From: JBBIJR01 sp037445875
Lineage (GTDB): Bacteria > CLD3 > SB21
NCBI GenBank assembly: GCA_037445875.1
Contig: JBBIJR010000009.1
Span: 1-60,398 of the forward strand
Length of the DNA: 60,398 nt
Direction: 5' to 3'
Of this stretch, positions 8,278 to 15,225 are shown one piece after another. The notes under the pieces are model-generated. The model was not told the origin of the DNA, did not search any database, and was given only the letters and a program-made list of their open reading frames with translations. Positions within the stretch are counted from its first letter, which is position 1; each line of letters begins with the position of its first letter. Position numbers and translations under genes: made by a program.

Positions 8278-9094
8278 GTTTGCCGTTGTTGACCGTCTCA
8301 ATCATCCCAAATCCCATCGCATTGTCGTTCCCCAGACCGGAATCATAAGCGAGCCGCATCAGCTCCGGATGAGCCTCAAGGACGAACGGGCACTCGAAAG
8401 CGCGATGCTTCGTTTCCTCCGGTCTGCCGGCGTACAGGGTGATAAGCTTGGTAACTCGCTGCACCCCGCCGCGACGATGGATATACTCCCGGTCAGGAAC
8501 AAATTCAAAACGCGCCGACAGAATCTCCTTCGGCGCCAGACCGTACAGGGACTCGAACTTGTTGATCAAGTTTCTCTTGAGGAACTGCGATACCTCAGGA
8601 TCGTCCGGCAGTAGATGCTTTGCCTGCAGTTTTCCGTTCCTGGGGCCCACCTTCATGTACGGTTTCTTGACCAGGATCGGAGAGAGACAGACGAATTTCA
8701 TCCGGCCCTTGAATTCCGGCTCGGGAACGGCCTCGACCTGAACGATCCGGCACCGGTTCTCCTCGCGCCCGATCCAGAACCCCTGCTTTTCGAATATGCC
8801 CGTGACGAAGTTCGTCAGCGTCTCTTCCACGTGCATGCTCACCAGCCACGTGATCTGCCGGCCGAGGGTGATGTTCGGGTCGCGAAGCTCCGGCCGCGGA
8901 TCGGAGTACAGCTTCGAAAACGTGAAGTGCTTGAAAGGCTTTTTGTCCGACCCGAATCCGCGGTCGTGCAGCCATGCGGCATGTTCCTGGGAGGCCCGCG
9001 CGATCAGATCGTAGATCACCGCCGTCAGGTAGTGCTGGTAATTGATCGGAAGGACCAGCCTGGAGTCGGTTTCAATGGATAAACGTAAACGCAT
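8273..9094 (-). CDS. cas6: Cas6 crRNA-processing endoribonuclease
   Basis: Cas6 cleaves the pre-crRNA within each repeat and often stays bound to the 3' hairpin. The protein (273 residues) has the paired RAMP folds expected. The N-terminus MRLRLSIETDSRLVLPINYQ is followed by H21, the usual position of the general-base histidine. The C-terminal glycine-rich loop is YDSGLGNDNAMGFGMIE. It is first in the operon on the minus strand and ends in a hairpin repeat. Its GC-rich composition matches the host-like genes and not cas8-cas7-cas5-cas3, so it may have a separate origin. Its presence without an array in the window implies that arrays lie elsewhere. Confidence 0.9.
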   Translation of the reverse strand: MRLRLSIETDSRLVLPINYQHYLTAVIYDLIARASQEHAAWLHDRGFGSDKKPFKHFTFSKLYSDPRPELRDPNITLGRQITWLVSMHVEETLTNFVTGIFEKQGFWIGREENRCRIVQVEAVPEPEFKGRMKFVCLSPILVKKPYMKVGPRNGKLQAKHLLPDDPEVSQFLKRNLINKFESLYGLAPKEILSARFEFVPDREYIHRRGGVQRVTKLITLYAGRPEETKHRAFECPFVLEAHPELMRLAYDSGLGNDNAMGFGMIETVNNGKL

Positions 9095-9205
9095 AACAGT
9101 TGTCCGTGAACAGTTACTATGAAGAGCGTGAGATTGTTGACGGCAGTTGTCACTCTTTGACGGTTAAGTAGTCGCTGCATGATGGACATAACTTGTCACG
9201 AGGGT

Positions 9206-9298
9206 CCGAACCCCTCCCTGCCCTCCCCTTGCGCGAAAATGGTCATTTCGACATGTGAAACCTGACCCACGCAAGAGGAGGGTCGGGGAGGGGTTCGG
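9206..9298. repeat. Large imperfect inverted repeat (MITE- or REP-like)
   Basis: The left arm 9206-9233 starts ccgaacccctccc. It is the near reverse complement of the right arm 9270-9298, which ends gggaggggttcgg, with a few mismatches and one extra base. The loop is 36 bases. The outer half of the right arm is part of a 26-base sequence repeated exactly at 37510-37535. Confidence 0.7.
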
Positions 9299-9307
9299 CA
9301 TACAAAT
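9282..9307 (+). repeat. 26-base dispersed repeat, copy 1
   Basis: The sequence starting gtcggggaggggttcgg and ending catacaaat is identical to 37510-37535. Both copies are in gene-free stretches and in the same orientation. Confidence 0.8.
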
Positions 9308-9610
9308 GGAAAGAAGCATCTCGAATCCGAGCTGTTTCGGAGGCGATAGACCGTACGTATGGAGAACAGGGAAAAGGATGGATAGCGCGTCGATTTCGAT
9401 AGAGCAAAGACGCATGGATAACACCCCTGCAAGAAGAACAGAGCAGTCCGTCAGGATGGGATTGGGACTACAACACGAATGTAAGACGCGGTTTTGCCAT
9501 TGTCAATTGCCAATTTCGACCCGGCCTGTCTCCGGAAGGTTCATTGCGACATTCCCAGAGGTCCTTTGTCTCGCCGGATTGCGCGCGGGAGATCACCACA
9601 AGCGGGGCGC

Positions 9611-10743
9611 TCAGAACGCAAACTGCGTGCCCAGCATGACCACGTGCGTTTGTTTCTCCAGGCCGATCGTGGTGTCGCCCTGCTCGAAAAGCTTGGGCAC
9701 GGCGTACTGATTTCCCCGGACATGGTGATAAGAGCATTTGATGACGAAGCGCGGGTTGAGCCGGTAGTTCAGGCCGAACGCGGCCTCGAGGTGCCGGAAC
9801 AGAGAGGAAGGCGACTCGGCCGCCTCCTTCAAATCGGATTGCGTTCGGTCAAACCGGGCCGCCAGCTGCCAGCCGGATGCAAGGAAGAAAGCGGCCTCGG
9901 CGTAGTAACCGTCGACGGTCCTGAGATCGCCGTCGTCAACGCGAAGGTACTCGCCCCGGAACAGCCAGGGGCCGTCCGCGAATTCGATCTGCCCGCCGAT
10001 CGCCGTCACCCGGCCCACGGATTCAGAATTGCCGGTGTACGATGAAGCGCCGACGCTCAAACCCTCGACCGGCGCCGCGATCCGCACCCGCCCGCCGAAG
10101 AGGTCTCCCAAACCGACCAGATCGGAATTGCCCGCCACCGTGTCGGCGAGACCCGGCAACTGCCGGAAAAACTCCTGTTTCTTCCCGACCAACTCTCCGA
10201 CGTACAGATCGTAGAACACCGTCCACCCGGACCCTGCCTTTCCTTTTAGTCCCGCGCCCTTGTAGCTCTCGCTCACAAAGCCGCTCGGACCGTAGATGCT
10301 CTGCGGCAGAATAAAGAAGGGCCGGGACGTTCCGTCGTCGAACAACTCGGTGTAATGACCGAAAGGAAGAGGGACAGCCCCCACCCGAAGTACGAAACGG
10401 TCGTGCAGTTTCACTTCGCCGAACGCATGGTCGAGCTCGACGCTCAGTTTTTCATCGACCTCGAGCAGTTCGAACTGGCCCTGCACCGCCAGCGATGGAC
10501 CCAGCGAGGCCGCCGTTTTCAACGCCAGCCCGGCGTTGTCGTATTCCCCCCCTTTTCGCGCAATGGAGTAGTTGTTGTCGTTCGAATAGCCGAATCCCCA
10601 GAATCCGTAACCGTGCAGCGATACGGTGCTGTCCTGAGCGGCCAGACGGCCTGACGGCCCGACNNNNNNNNNNGAGCGGCCAGAGGATGGCAGGCGATCG
10701 ATAGGGCGACGGCGATTCCGAAAACCCAGTCCAGGCTCTTCAT
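9611..10743 (-). CDS. Outer-membrane beta-barrel porin, interrupted by an assembly gap
   Basis: ATG at 10743 gives a clean signal peptide (MKSLDWVFGIAVALSIACHP, then LAA). After the run of N at 10664-10673 the frame differs, and the mature part resumes with QDSTVSLHGYGFWGFGYSND. Alternating beta strands rich in aromatic and glycine residues, and a final TQFAF with terminal phenylalanine, are typical of an outer-membrane barrel. The start and strand pattern resemble OprP/OprO-type porins or DcaP-like proteins; the substrate is unknown. The 11 bases gagcggccaga occur on both sides of the gap (10636-10646 and 10674-10684). Collapsing them gives a perfect ...HPLAAQDSTVSL junction, so the gene is probably intact. 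Confidence 0.72.
10664..10673. other. Assembly gap (10 N) flanked by an 11-base repeat
   Basis: Ten N sit inside the porin signal-peptide region. The flanking duplicated 11-mer suggests two overlapping contig ends joined with a placeholder gap rather than truly missing sequence. Confidence 0.8.
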
Positions 10744-10891
10744 GGTTCATCTCCGACTTAGGTCAAAAGGCGATCCGGCGAATGTACGATATCGCATCGA
10801 CGTTTTCATCGGCAAAATGTGGAATCCCGGCGGGACGGCCGCTCCCTCTTAGCGCTTGCATTGGAGGGGTTTCCTTACGTATTTTTGGCAA

Positions 10892-11616
10892 ATGCGGCGA
10901 GGCGACGTGGTCCGGCATCTATCTCTTCTCTTGCTCTCGATACTTCCTTCAGGTTTCACCGTAGCCCAACAGGCGGTCATCGATAGTGTGACATCCGCGT
11001 ACGTTCACTCCGGATCGGATTCGCAGCGTGCGTCGGCGCTGGTGTCTCTTTCCAGGGCCTGGATATTCTCAAGCCCCGACTCGGCACGCCGCTATGCGCG
11101 GATGGCGCAGGAACTGAGCGCCCGCATGGGCGACAAGCGCCTGCTGGCCACGGCCATTAATCATGAGGCGGTTTCGTTCAGCCTGCAGACGCACTATGCA
11201 GAAGCCGAGTCGCTGCACGCCGAGGCGCTGCGCCTGAGGCGGGAAATCCACGACAGCCTGGGCATCGCCAAATCCCTGATCAACCTGGGCATCGTTGCTC
11301 ATGCCCAGGGATACCTGGAACGAGCGCTGAAGTACTACGAGCGGTTTCCCGATCAGGAACTCCAATTTCTGGCCGAACTGGAGGACCATATCCAGTATGC
11401 CTTCACCAAGGCCAAACTGTTGGACGACCTGCGCAAACTGAACGAGAAGAAGAACGAGCTGCTGGGGTTTGCCGCACACGACCTTCGGAGCCCGCTGTCG
11501 GTCATCATGGGATACGCGGGTTTTCTGAAGGACAGAGTCGAATCGGATCCCGAGACGCTCAACGACGTCGACAAAATCCTGACGGCCGTCAAGCGCATGA
11601 ACCAGATTGTGAATCA
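10892..11616 (+). pseudogene. Chimeric TPR / GAF-HisKA sensor-kinase remnant
   Basis: ATG at 10892 gives a signal peptide (HLSLLLLSILPSGFTVAQQA) and then TPR helices typical of extracellular TPR domains of sensor kinases (ALVSLSRAWIFSSPDSARRY, ...SLINLGIVAHAQGYLERAL). At about 11342 the sequence switches in frame to the end of a GAF domain (PDQELQFLAELEDHIQYAF) and then to a dimerisation domain with the phospho-acceptor histidine in FAAHDLRSPLSVIMGYAGF. The kinase stops being recognisable at about 11614, with no ATPase domain, and in another frame a NrfD-type protein begins. The gene is therefore two kinase fragments and cannot make a working kinase. Either deletions or misassembly could explain it. 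Confidence 0.65.
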
Positions 11617-12084
11617 GGTTGGCTCGGCTCCGAGTTGTTCAAGGAATTCTACAAACCTACCCACCACAGCGAAAGCGCGGTGTATCTGTTCTTTGGCCTC
11701 GATGGGTACAACCGACTGGTACCCTGGATCTGGTCCGCGATCGTCTGCAATATCCTGGCAACGGCCACTCTTACATACCATCCGTTCCGGAAGAACCACA
11801 GGTTGCTGGCTCTTGCCTGTCTCGGGTTGTTTATCAGTATCTGGACGGAGAAGGGCATAGGACTCATCATACCCGGCTTCGTCCCAGGTCCGTGGGGCAA
11901 GATCGTGGAATACTCGCCCACCTGGGTCGAGTTGGTCGTCGCTCTCGGAATTTGGGCCATGGGATGCTTCATCTTTACGGTGCTGGTCAAGATCGCTATT
12001 CCGATCGAGACCGGTGAAGTGCGTTTCTCGGAAAGCCCGCTTTCGGTTCGTCCGGACCAGGCGAAAGACCCGTCCTCTCACTGA
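11617..12084 (+). pseudogene. C-terminal fragment of a NrfD/PsrC-type quinol oxidoreductase membrane subunit
   Basis: The frame from about 11617 reads GSELFKEFYKPTHHSESAVY, then several hydrophobic helices (LVPWIWSAIVCNILATATLT, LLALACLGLFISIWTEKGIG, WVELVVALGIWAMGCFIFTV). It ends with IPIETGEVRFSESPLSVRPD before the TGA. This fits the last third of NrfD-family subunits such as those of alternative complex III or polysulfide/sulfite reductases. The N-terminal helices are missing and the 5' end is fused to the kinase remnant. No partner iron-sulfur or cytochrome subunits are adjacent. If the assembly is right this is a dead fragment; if not, the intact gene lies elsewhere. Confidence 0.6.
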
Positions 12085-12169
12085 CCGAATCGTCGGTCCC
12101 TCCGCCATGCGTCTCTGTTCAATCGGATGCGTGTGGGTGCGAGTGGAGAGCAGACCCTTCAAAAAACCG

Positions 12170-12198
12170 TTGGACTTGGACTGTCTCCTCGCTAACTT
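12170..12198 (+). promoter_or_regulatory. Candidate sigma-70 promoter
   Basis: TTGGAC (12170-12175) and TAACTT (12193-12198) are separated by 17 bases, 30 bases before the start of the secreted-protein gene at 12228. Confidence 0.4.
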
Positions 12199-12227
12199 GC
12201 GGCAGACCGGATGAGGAACCATCAGCG

Positions 12228-12917
12228 ATGCGTTTGCCTGTCGCAGGTATACTGCTTCTTGTATCAGCCTTTCGGCCTGCCTTTTCGCAGGCCGATCCCT
12301 TTGAAGCGTCATTTGACAGCGCAGGGCACTACGCTCGGCGAGCCGCCACCGCCGGCGCCGATACCTGCCATCGGGAATCGTACATGACATGCCTGGAATG
12401 GGTGGAATCCTGTCTGAGTCTGGACAGCAGCCGGACCATCTCCGGGATCCGGACCGATCCCGCGTTCGACGGCGTCCGTGACGAGTATGAGATCCGGCGT
12501 CTCACCGACAACATCGAGTTCGAGAATCCGCTCCATGTTAAGGGCTTCATCGTCGGAAAGACGTTCACCACGAGTGCACCCGGAACAAGTTACTACCCAA
12601 TATCAATGCTGACGATCCTCGAGGACGGAACATGGACGGACCGGTACCACAAGAATGCAGAAGAACTGCTCGCGTACTGGCACGGAGACGAACCGGCGGG
12701 CAAGGCGCCGGAAGTCCGATGGGGTGAGAAGTCCGGCCGCTGGGAACTGCAAGGCCATACCTTGTTGATGTACGATCAAGAGGGAGGCCTTGAACAAAGC
12801 TACGAGTTGAGCGCGCCCGGACAGATCGGAGAGTACTATTACCCCGATCCCAATGACGAAAGCGGCAGATCGGAGGTCCGGCACTATTGGAAGTGCGGCA
12901 AGTGCGGGTGTCAATGA
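12228..12917 (+). CDS. Secreted protein of unknown function
   Basis: The 229-residue product starts with a signal peptide (MRLPVAGILLLVSAFRPAFS with cleavage near SQA). The mature part has paired cysteines (GADTCHRESYMTCLEWVESC), a beta-rich middle (MLTILEDGTWTDRYHKN and WELQGHTLLMYDQEGG) and a cysteine tail HYWKCGKCGCQ. The tail could bind metal or form disulfides. I do not recognise the family. The gene overlaps the region upstream of the HIT gene by a few bases and may be cotranscribed with it. The middle part resembles small lipocalin-like domains that describe a dose-dependent text field, but this is only an impression. Confidence 0.65.
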   Translation: MRLPVAGILLLVSAFRPAFSQADPFEASFDSAGHYARRAATAGADTCHRESYMTCLEWVESCLSLDSSRTISGIRTDPAFDGVRDEYEIRRLTDNIEFENPLHVKGFIVGKTFTTSAPGTSYYPISMLTILEDGTWTDRYHKNAEELLAYWHGDEPAGKAPEVRWGEKSGRWELQGHTLLMYDQEGGLEQSYELSAPGQIGEYYYPDPNDESGRSEVRHYWKCGKCGCQ

Positions 12918-12970
12918 TGGTTGAACCGTCGGAAGCGATCGAGATGGGCCAGACGACGGTGGAGCAGCGC

Positions 12971-13387
12971 ATGGATTGCATATTCTGCAGAATCGTCCGC
13001 GGAGAACTGGCGGCCGAGGTCGTTTACGAGGATGATCATTACCTCGTCATCATGGACCACCGTCCCGTGCAACGGGGGCACTGCCTCGTGCTTCCCAAAC
13101 GGCACATCCAGACCCTCCACGACCTTGACGACGCGGCCGACTCGGCGTTCTTTCGCCTGGTGAAGCAGACTTCGCTGGCCGTGGAGAAGGCCCTGTCGGC
13201 TGAAGGCACCCTGGTGGCCATCAATACAGGAGTCGACCAGAGCGTACCTCATCTGCATGCCCACGTGATCCCTCGCCGGCGGCGGGATGGTCTGGTGTTC
13301 CGGATACTGTTTCGATGGAAACGTGCGCCCGACGGACTGCAAGATCACATTCGAAAAGCCCTGCTGGATCATAGCCGTGTGCTTTAG
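12971..13387 (+). CDS. HIT-family nucleotide hydrolase or transferase
   Basis: Histidine-triad proteins hydrolyse or transfer nucleoside monophosphates from phosphoramidates and dinucleotides. The sequence starts MDCIFCRIVRGELAAEVVYE, the usual start with its CxxC zinc pair, and carries the triad HLHAHVIP near residue 95. I chose ATG 12971 because it matches the family start and follows GGTGGAG; upstream starts at 12914 or 12917 would add an unconserved leader. The C-terminus has a basic stretch (PRRRRDGLVFRILFRWKR). It is a cytosolic enzyme with unknown physiological substrate. Confidence 0.9.
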   Translation: MDCIFCRIVRGELAAEVVYEDDHYLVIMDHRPVQRGHCLVLPKRHIQTLHDLDDAADSAFFRLVKQTSLAVEKALSAEGTLVAINTGVDQSVPHLHAHVIPRRRRDGLVFRILFRWKRAPDGLQDHIRKALLDHSRVL

Positions 13388-13702
13388 CGACAATAGAGGG
13401 AGCAACTTGTGAGGTATCCTCTGGTGCAAAGTGCCCTCCTGGGCTTCAGCCCAATGGCGTGTGTGTCCCAACGTACGCGGAGGAACTTGGCTTTACAGAC
13501 TCAAGCTACGTTAGGTGGGGTTCCCATGGCAGACTGCTTTCCATTACCCGCAAAAGGCCAATCCATCCAATTTCTACCAGATACGACACTAACACGCATT
13601 GCGGTATCGCTGAATGCAGAAGTTGCAACTTGTGCTCGAAAAGCGTAGCTTGGTTCAGGCTCGTGAATGCAAATCGAAGCCATCCAGGAAAGGGGGAACG
13701 TC
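13388..13702. other. Gene-free stretch
   Basis: About 315 bases with no convincing frame. A short inverted repeat gggcttcagccc lies near 13441-13452. The last part carries the ribosome site of the lipoprotein gene. Confidence 0.5.
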
Positions 13703-14209
13703 ATGAGCATCAATCGCCGCCTCATGTTGTCTGCATCATGGCTGCGAACGTACCTCATCCTTCCCACTGCCACGGCGCTGCTGATCCAGGCCGGTTGCGG
13801 TCTCCTTGACGAAGAAGATCGGCCGACCGAAGCACACGTGAGATTGGACGGAATAGCGTACACTCTTCGTCTGCCCTCGTCGTTTTTTGACCGTCAGGGC
13901 TCACTCGATGGGACCTTTGAGGTCGAGAACCTCTCAGGTTCGTCCTTTCACGCCACGTTCAGCAACATGCAGCAGGTAGGATGGGAATTAAAGGATCGTC
14001 GGGGCCGTGTTTGTACGTCGTGGCCCATCGTGGTGTCTCCAGCGCTCAGCGCCCTCATTCTGGAGGTCGGTGATCGGAAAGTCTATTCCTTGAGTGGTTC
14101 TTTTGCGGACCAACAAGGGAACCCAATACCACCGGGTTCCTACAGGTTGGAGGTGTTCTTACTCAGAAAACGTACGCCAAGACTTGCCCTTGACGTTGCT
14201 CTTGAGTGA
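13703..14209 (+). CDS. Small lipoprotein with a BsuPI-like beta domain
   Basis: ATG 13703 is preceded by GGAAAGGGGGA. The signal ends in a lipobox (LLIQAGC), so the protein should be lipid-anchored. The mature domain reads GSLDGTFEVENLSGSSFHAT, FSNMQQVGWELKDRRGRVC and GSFADQQGNPIPPGSYRLEV. This is the pattern of BsuPI-type immunoglobulin-like domains, whose founding member inhibits an intracellular protease. Many relatives are exported proteins of unknown role. Domain call moderate; function unknown. Confidence 0.65.
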   Translation: MSINRRLMLSASWLRTYLILPTATALLIQAGCGLLDEEDRPTEAHVRLDGIAYTLRLPSSFFDRQGSLDGTFEVENLSGSSFHATFSNMQQVGWELKDRRGRVCTSWPIVVSPALSALILEVGDRKVYSLSGSFADQQGNPIPPGSYRLEVFLLRKRTPRLALDVALE

Positions 14210-14242
14210 CAGTTGTCCCCATCGCCGAAAGGAGGTATTCCA

Positions 14243-14422
14243 ATGAAGCGACCGGCATCATTTCTGGCGACTGTGTTCCTGGCCCTCGTGGCGCTGGCGC
14301 ATGTGCTCCGAATCGTGTATTCCGTCGAGGCCGTCGTGGCAGGCGTAGCACTCCCAATCTGGATAAGCGTTCCGGCGATCGTGGTGCCCGGCGGCCTGGC
14401 CTGGTGGCTCTGGAAAGAATGA
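14243..14422 (+). CDS. Small two-helix membrane protein
   Basis: This 59-residue protein starts after AAAGGAGGTATTCCA, one of the strongest ribosome sites in the window. It has two hydrophobic helices (FLATVFLALVALAHVLRIVY and LPIWISVPAIVVPGGLAWWL) and ends in WLWKE. Its stop overlaps the ATG of the next gene by 4 bases, so it is coupled to the operon 14243-17141. Small inner-membrane proteins of this shape are common; no function is assignable. Confidence 0.7.
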   Translation: MKRPASFLATVFLALVALAHVLRIVYSVEAVVAGVALPIWISVPAIVVPGGLAWWLWKE

Positions 14423-15225
14423 CAACAGGTTGGTTGATCCAGCCGGGCCGGCGTGACGGTATGTTCTCCATGGATAAGTGGTACATGGATGCCGTAACGG
14501 AACGCGGCGACGTTCTGATCGGCTACCGTGTGACGTTCCGCTGGCTCCGTTTCAGCCTGTCATGTGCTGCATCCCTCGCCGCCCCGGGGTCGCGCCGCCC
14601 GACGGTGCGCTTCTTTTGTGCCGACGTCCCGGAGCGCAACGACACGTCACTGACGTGGGGGTGCAGACCCGTGCACGTCCGGGGAACGTGGAAGACGGTT
14701 GTCGAGGGACCGAACCTTGAACTCCTATGCGACGAAGCTACCCGTATCGTCTGGCATAACCTGCAGGCCCTGTCGGCGGTCCGTTTCAGCGCCGGTGGCC
14801 CCGATGTGCACGGACGCGGTTATGTCGAACGGATGCAGGTAAGGCTCGATTCGTCTCGGCGCCCGATGGACGATCTCATCTGGGGCCGGTTTTGCGGTCG
14901 TGAGCATTCCGTAGTCTGGATTCAATGGAAGGGGCCAATGAACCGGGCCTGGCTCATGCACAATGGTAAGGTCGTCGCCCAACACGAGAATATTACCGAG
15001 CCGCAGCGGTGGTCGGACTGCGAATTAAGATGTTCGGACAGTGCCATACTGACGGACGGTCCCGTTCTGACCAAGTGGCAGCGGGGCATGCTGCGGGTTG
15101 TTGGATGTATGCCGTCCTGGCTGGATACTGCACAAACGAAGTGGCGGAGCCGGGGCGCCCTTTACACGAAGGGGCGGCGGGTCGATGAAGGGTGGGTCAT
15201 TCACGAACATGTGCGGTTTCGGTGA
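14419..15225 (+). CDS. Probable lipocalin-like / CrtC-AttH-like beta-barrel protein
   Basis: ATG 14419 overlaps the previous stop (ATGA). The 268-residue product has no signal peptide. It begins MTTGWLIQPGRRDGMFSMDK and has many beta-strand segments such as DVLIGYRVTFRWLRFSL, EHSVVWIQWKG and WLMHNGKVVAQHENIT. The pattern recalls the two-barrel CrtC/AttH fold (carotenoid hydratase and secreted hydrolase-like proteins), in which a polar pocket binds a lipid-like ligand. The call is tentative. Position between a small membrane protein and a lipid-enzyme fusion suggests a role in lipid or isoprenoid modification (inference). Its TGA overlaps the GTG of the next gene. Confidence 0.5.
   Translation: MTTGWLIQPGRRDGMFSMDKWYMDAVTERGDVLIGYRVTFRWLRFSLSCAASLAAPGSRRPTVRFFCADVPERNDTSLTWGCRPVHVRGTWKTVVEGPNLELLCDEATRIVWHNLQALSAVRFSAGGPDVHGRGYVERMQVRLDSSRRPMDDLIWGRFCGREHSVVWIQWKGPMNRAWLMHNGKVVAQHENITEPQRWSDCELRCSDSAILTDGPVLTKWQRGMLRVVGCMPSWLDTAQTKWRSRGALYTKGRRVDEGWVIHEHVRFR

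Larger units (their letters stand above)
9095..9610. other. Non-coding stretch between cas6 and the porin gene
   Basis: No convincing gene is seen on either strand; the readable frames have intergenic-type composition. It contains the cas6 upstream region, in which I could not pick a clear promoter, and a large imperfect inverted repeat (9206-9298). There are no CRISPR-type direct repeats. Confidence 0.6.

Noticed and set aside
9095..9610. Possible CRISPR array next to cas6
   Set aside because: No regularly spaced direct repeats are seen; only one large inverted repeat is present.
13409..13648. 79-codon plus-strand frame
   Set aside because: No ribosome site, no family resemblance, and composition like the rest of the gene-free stretch.
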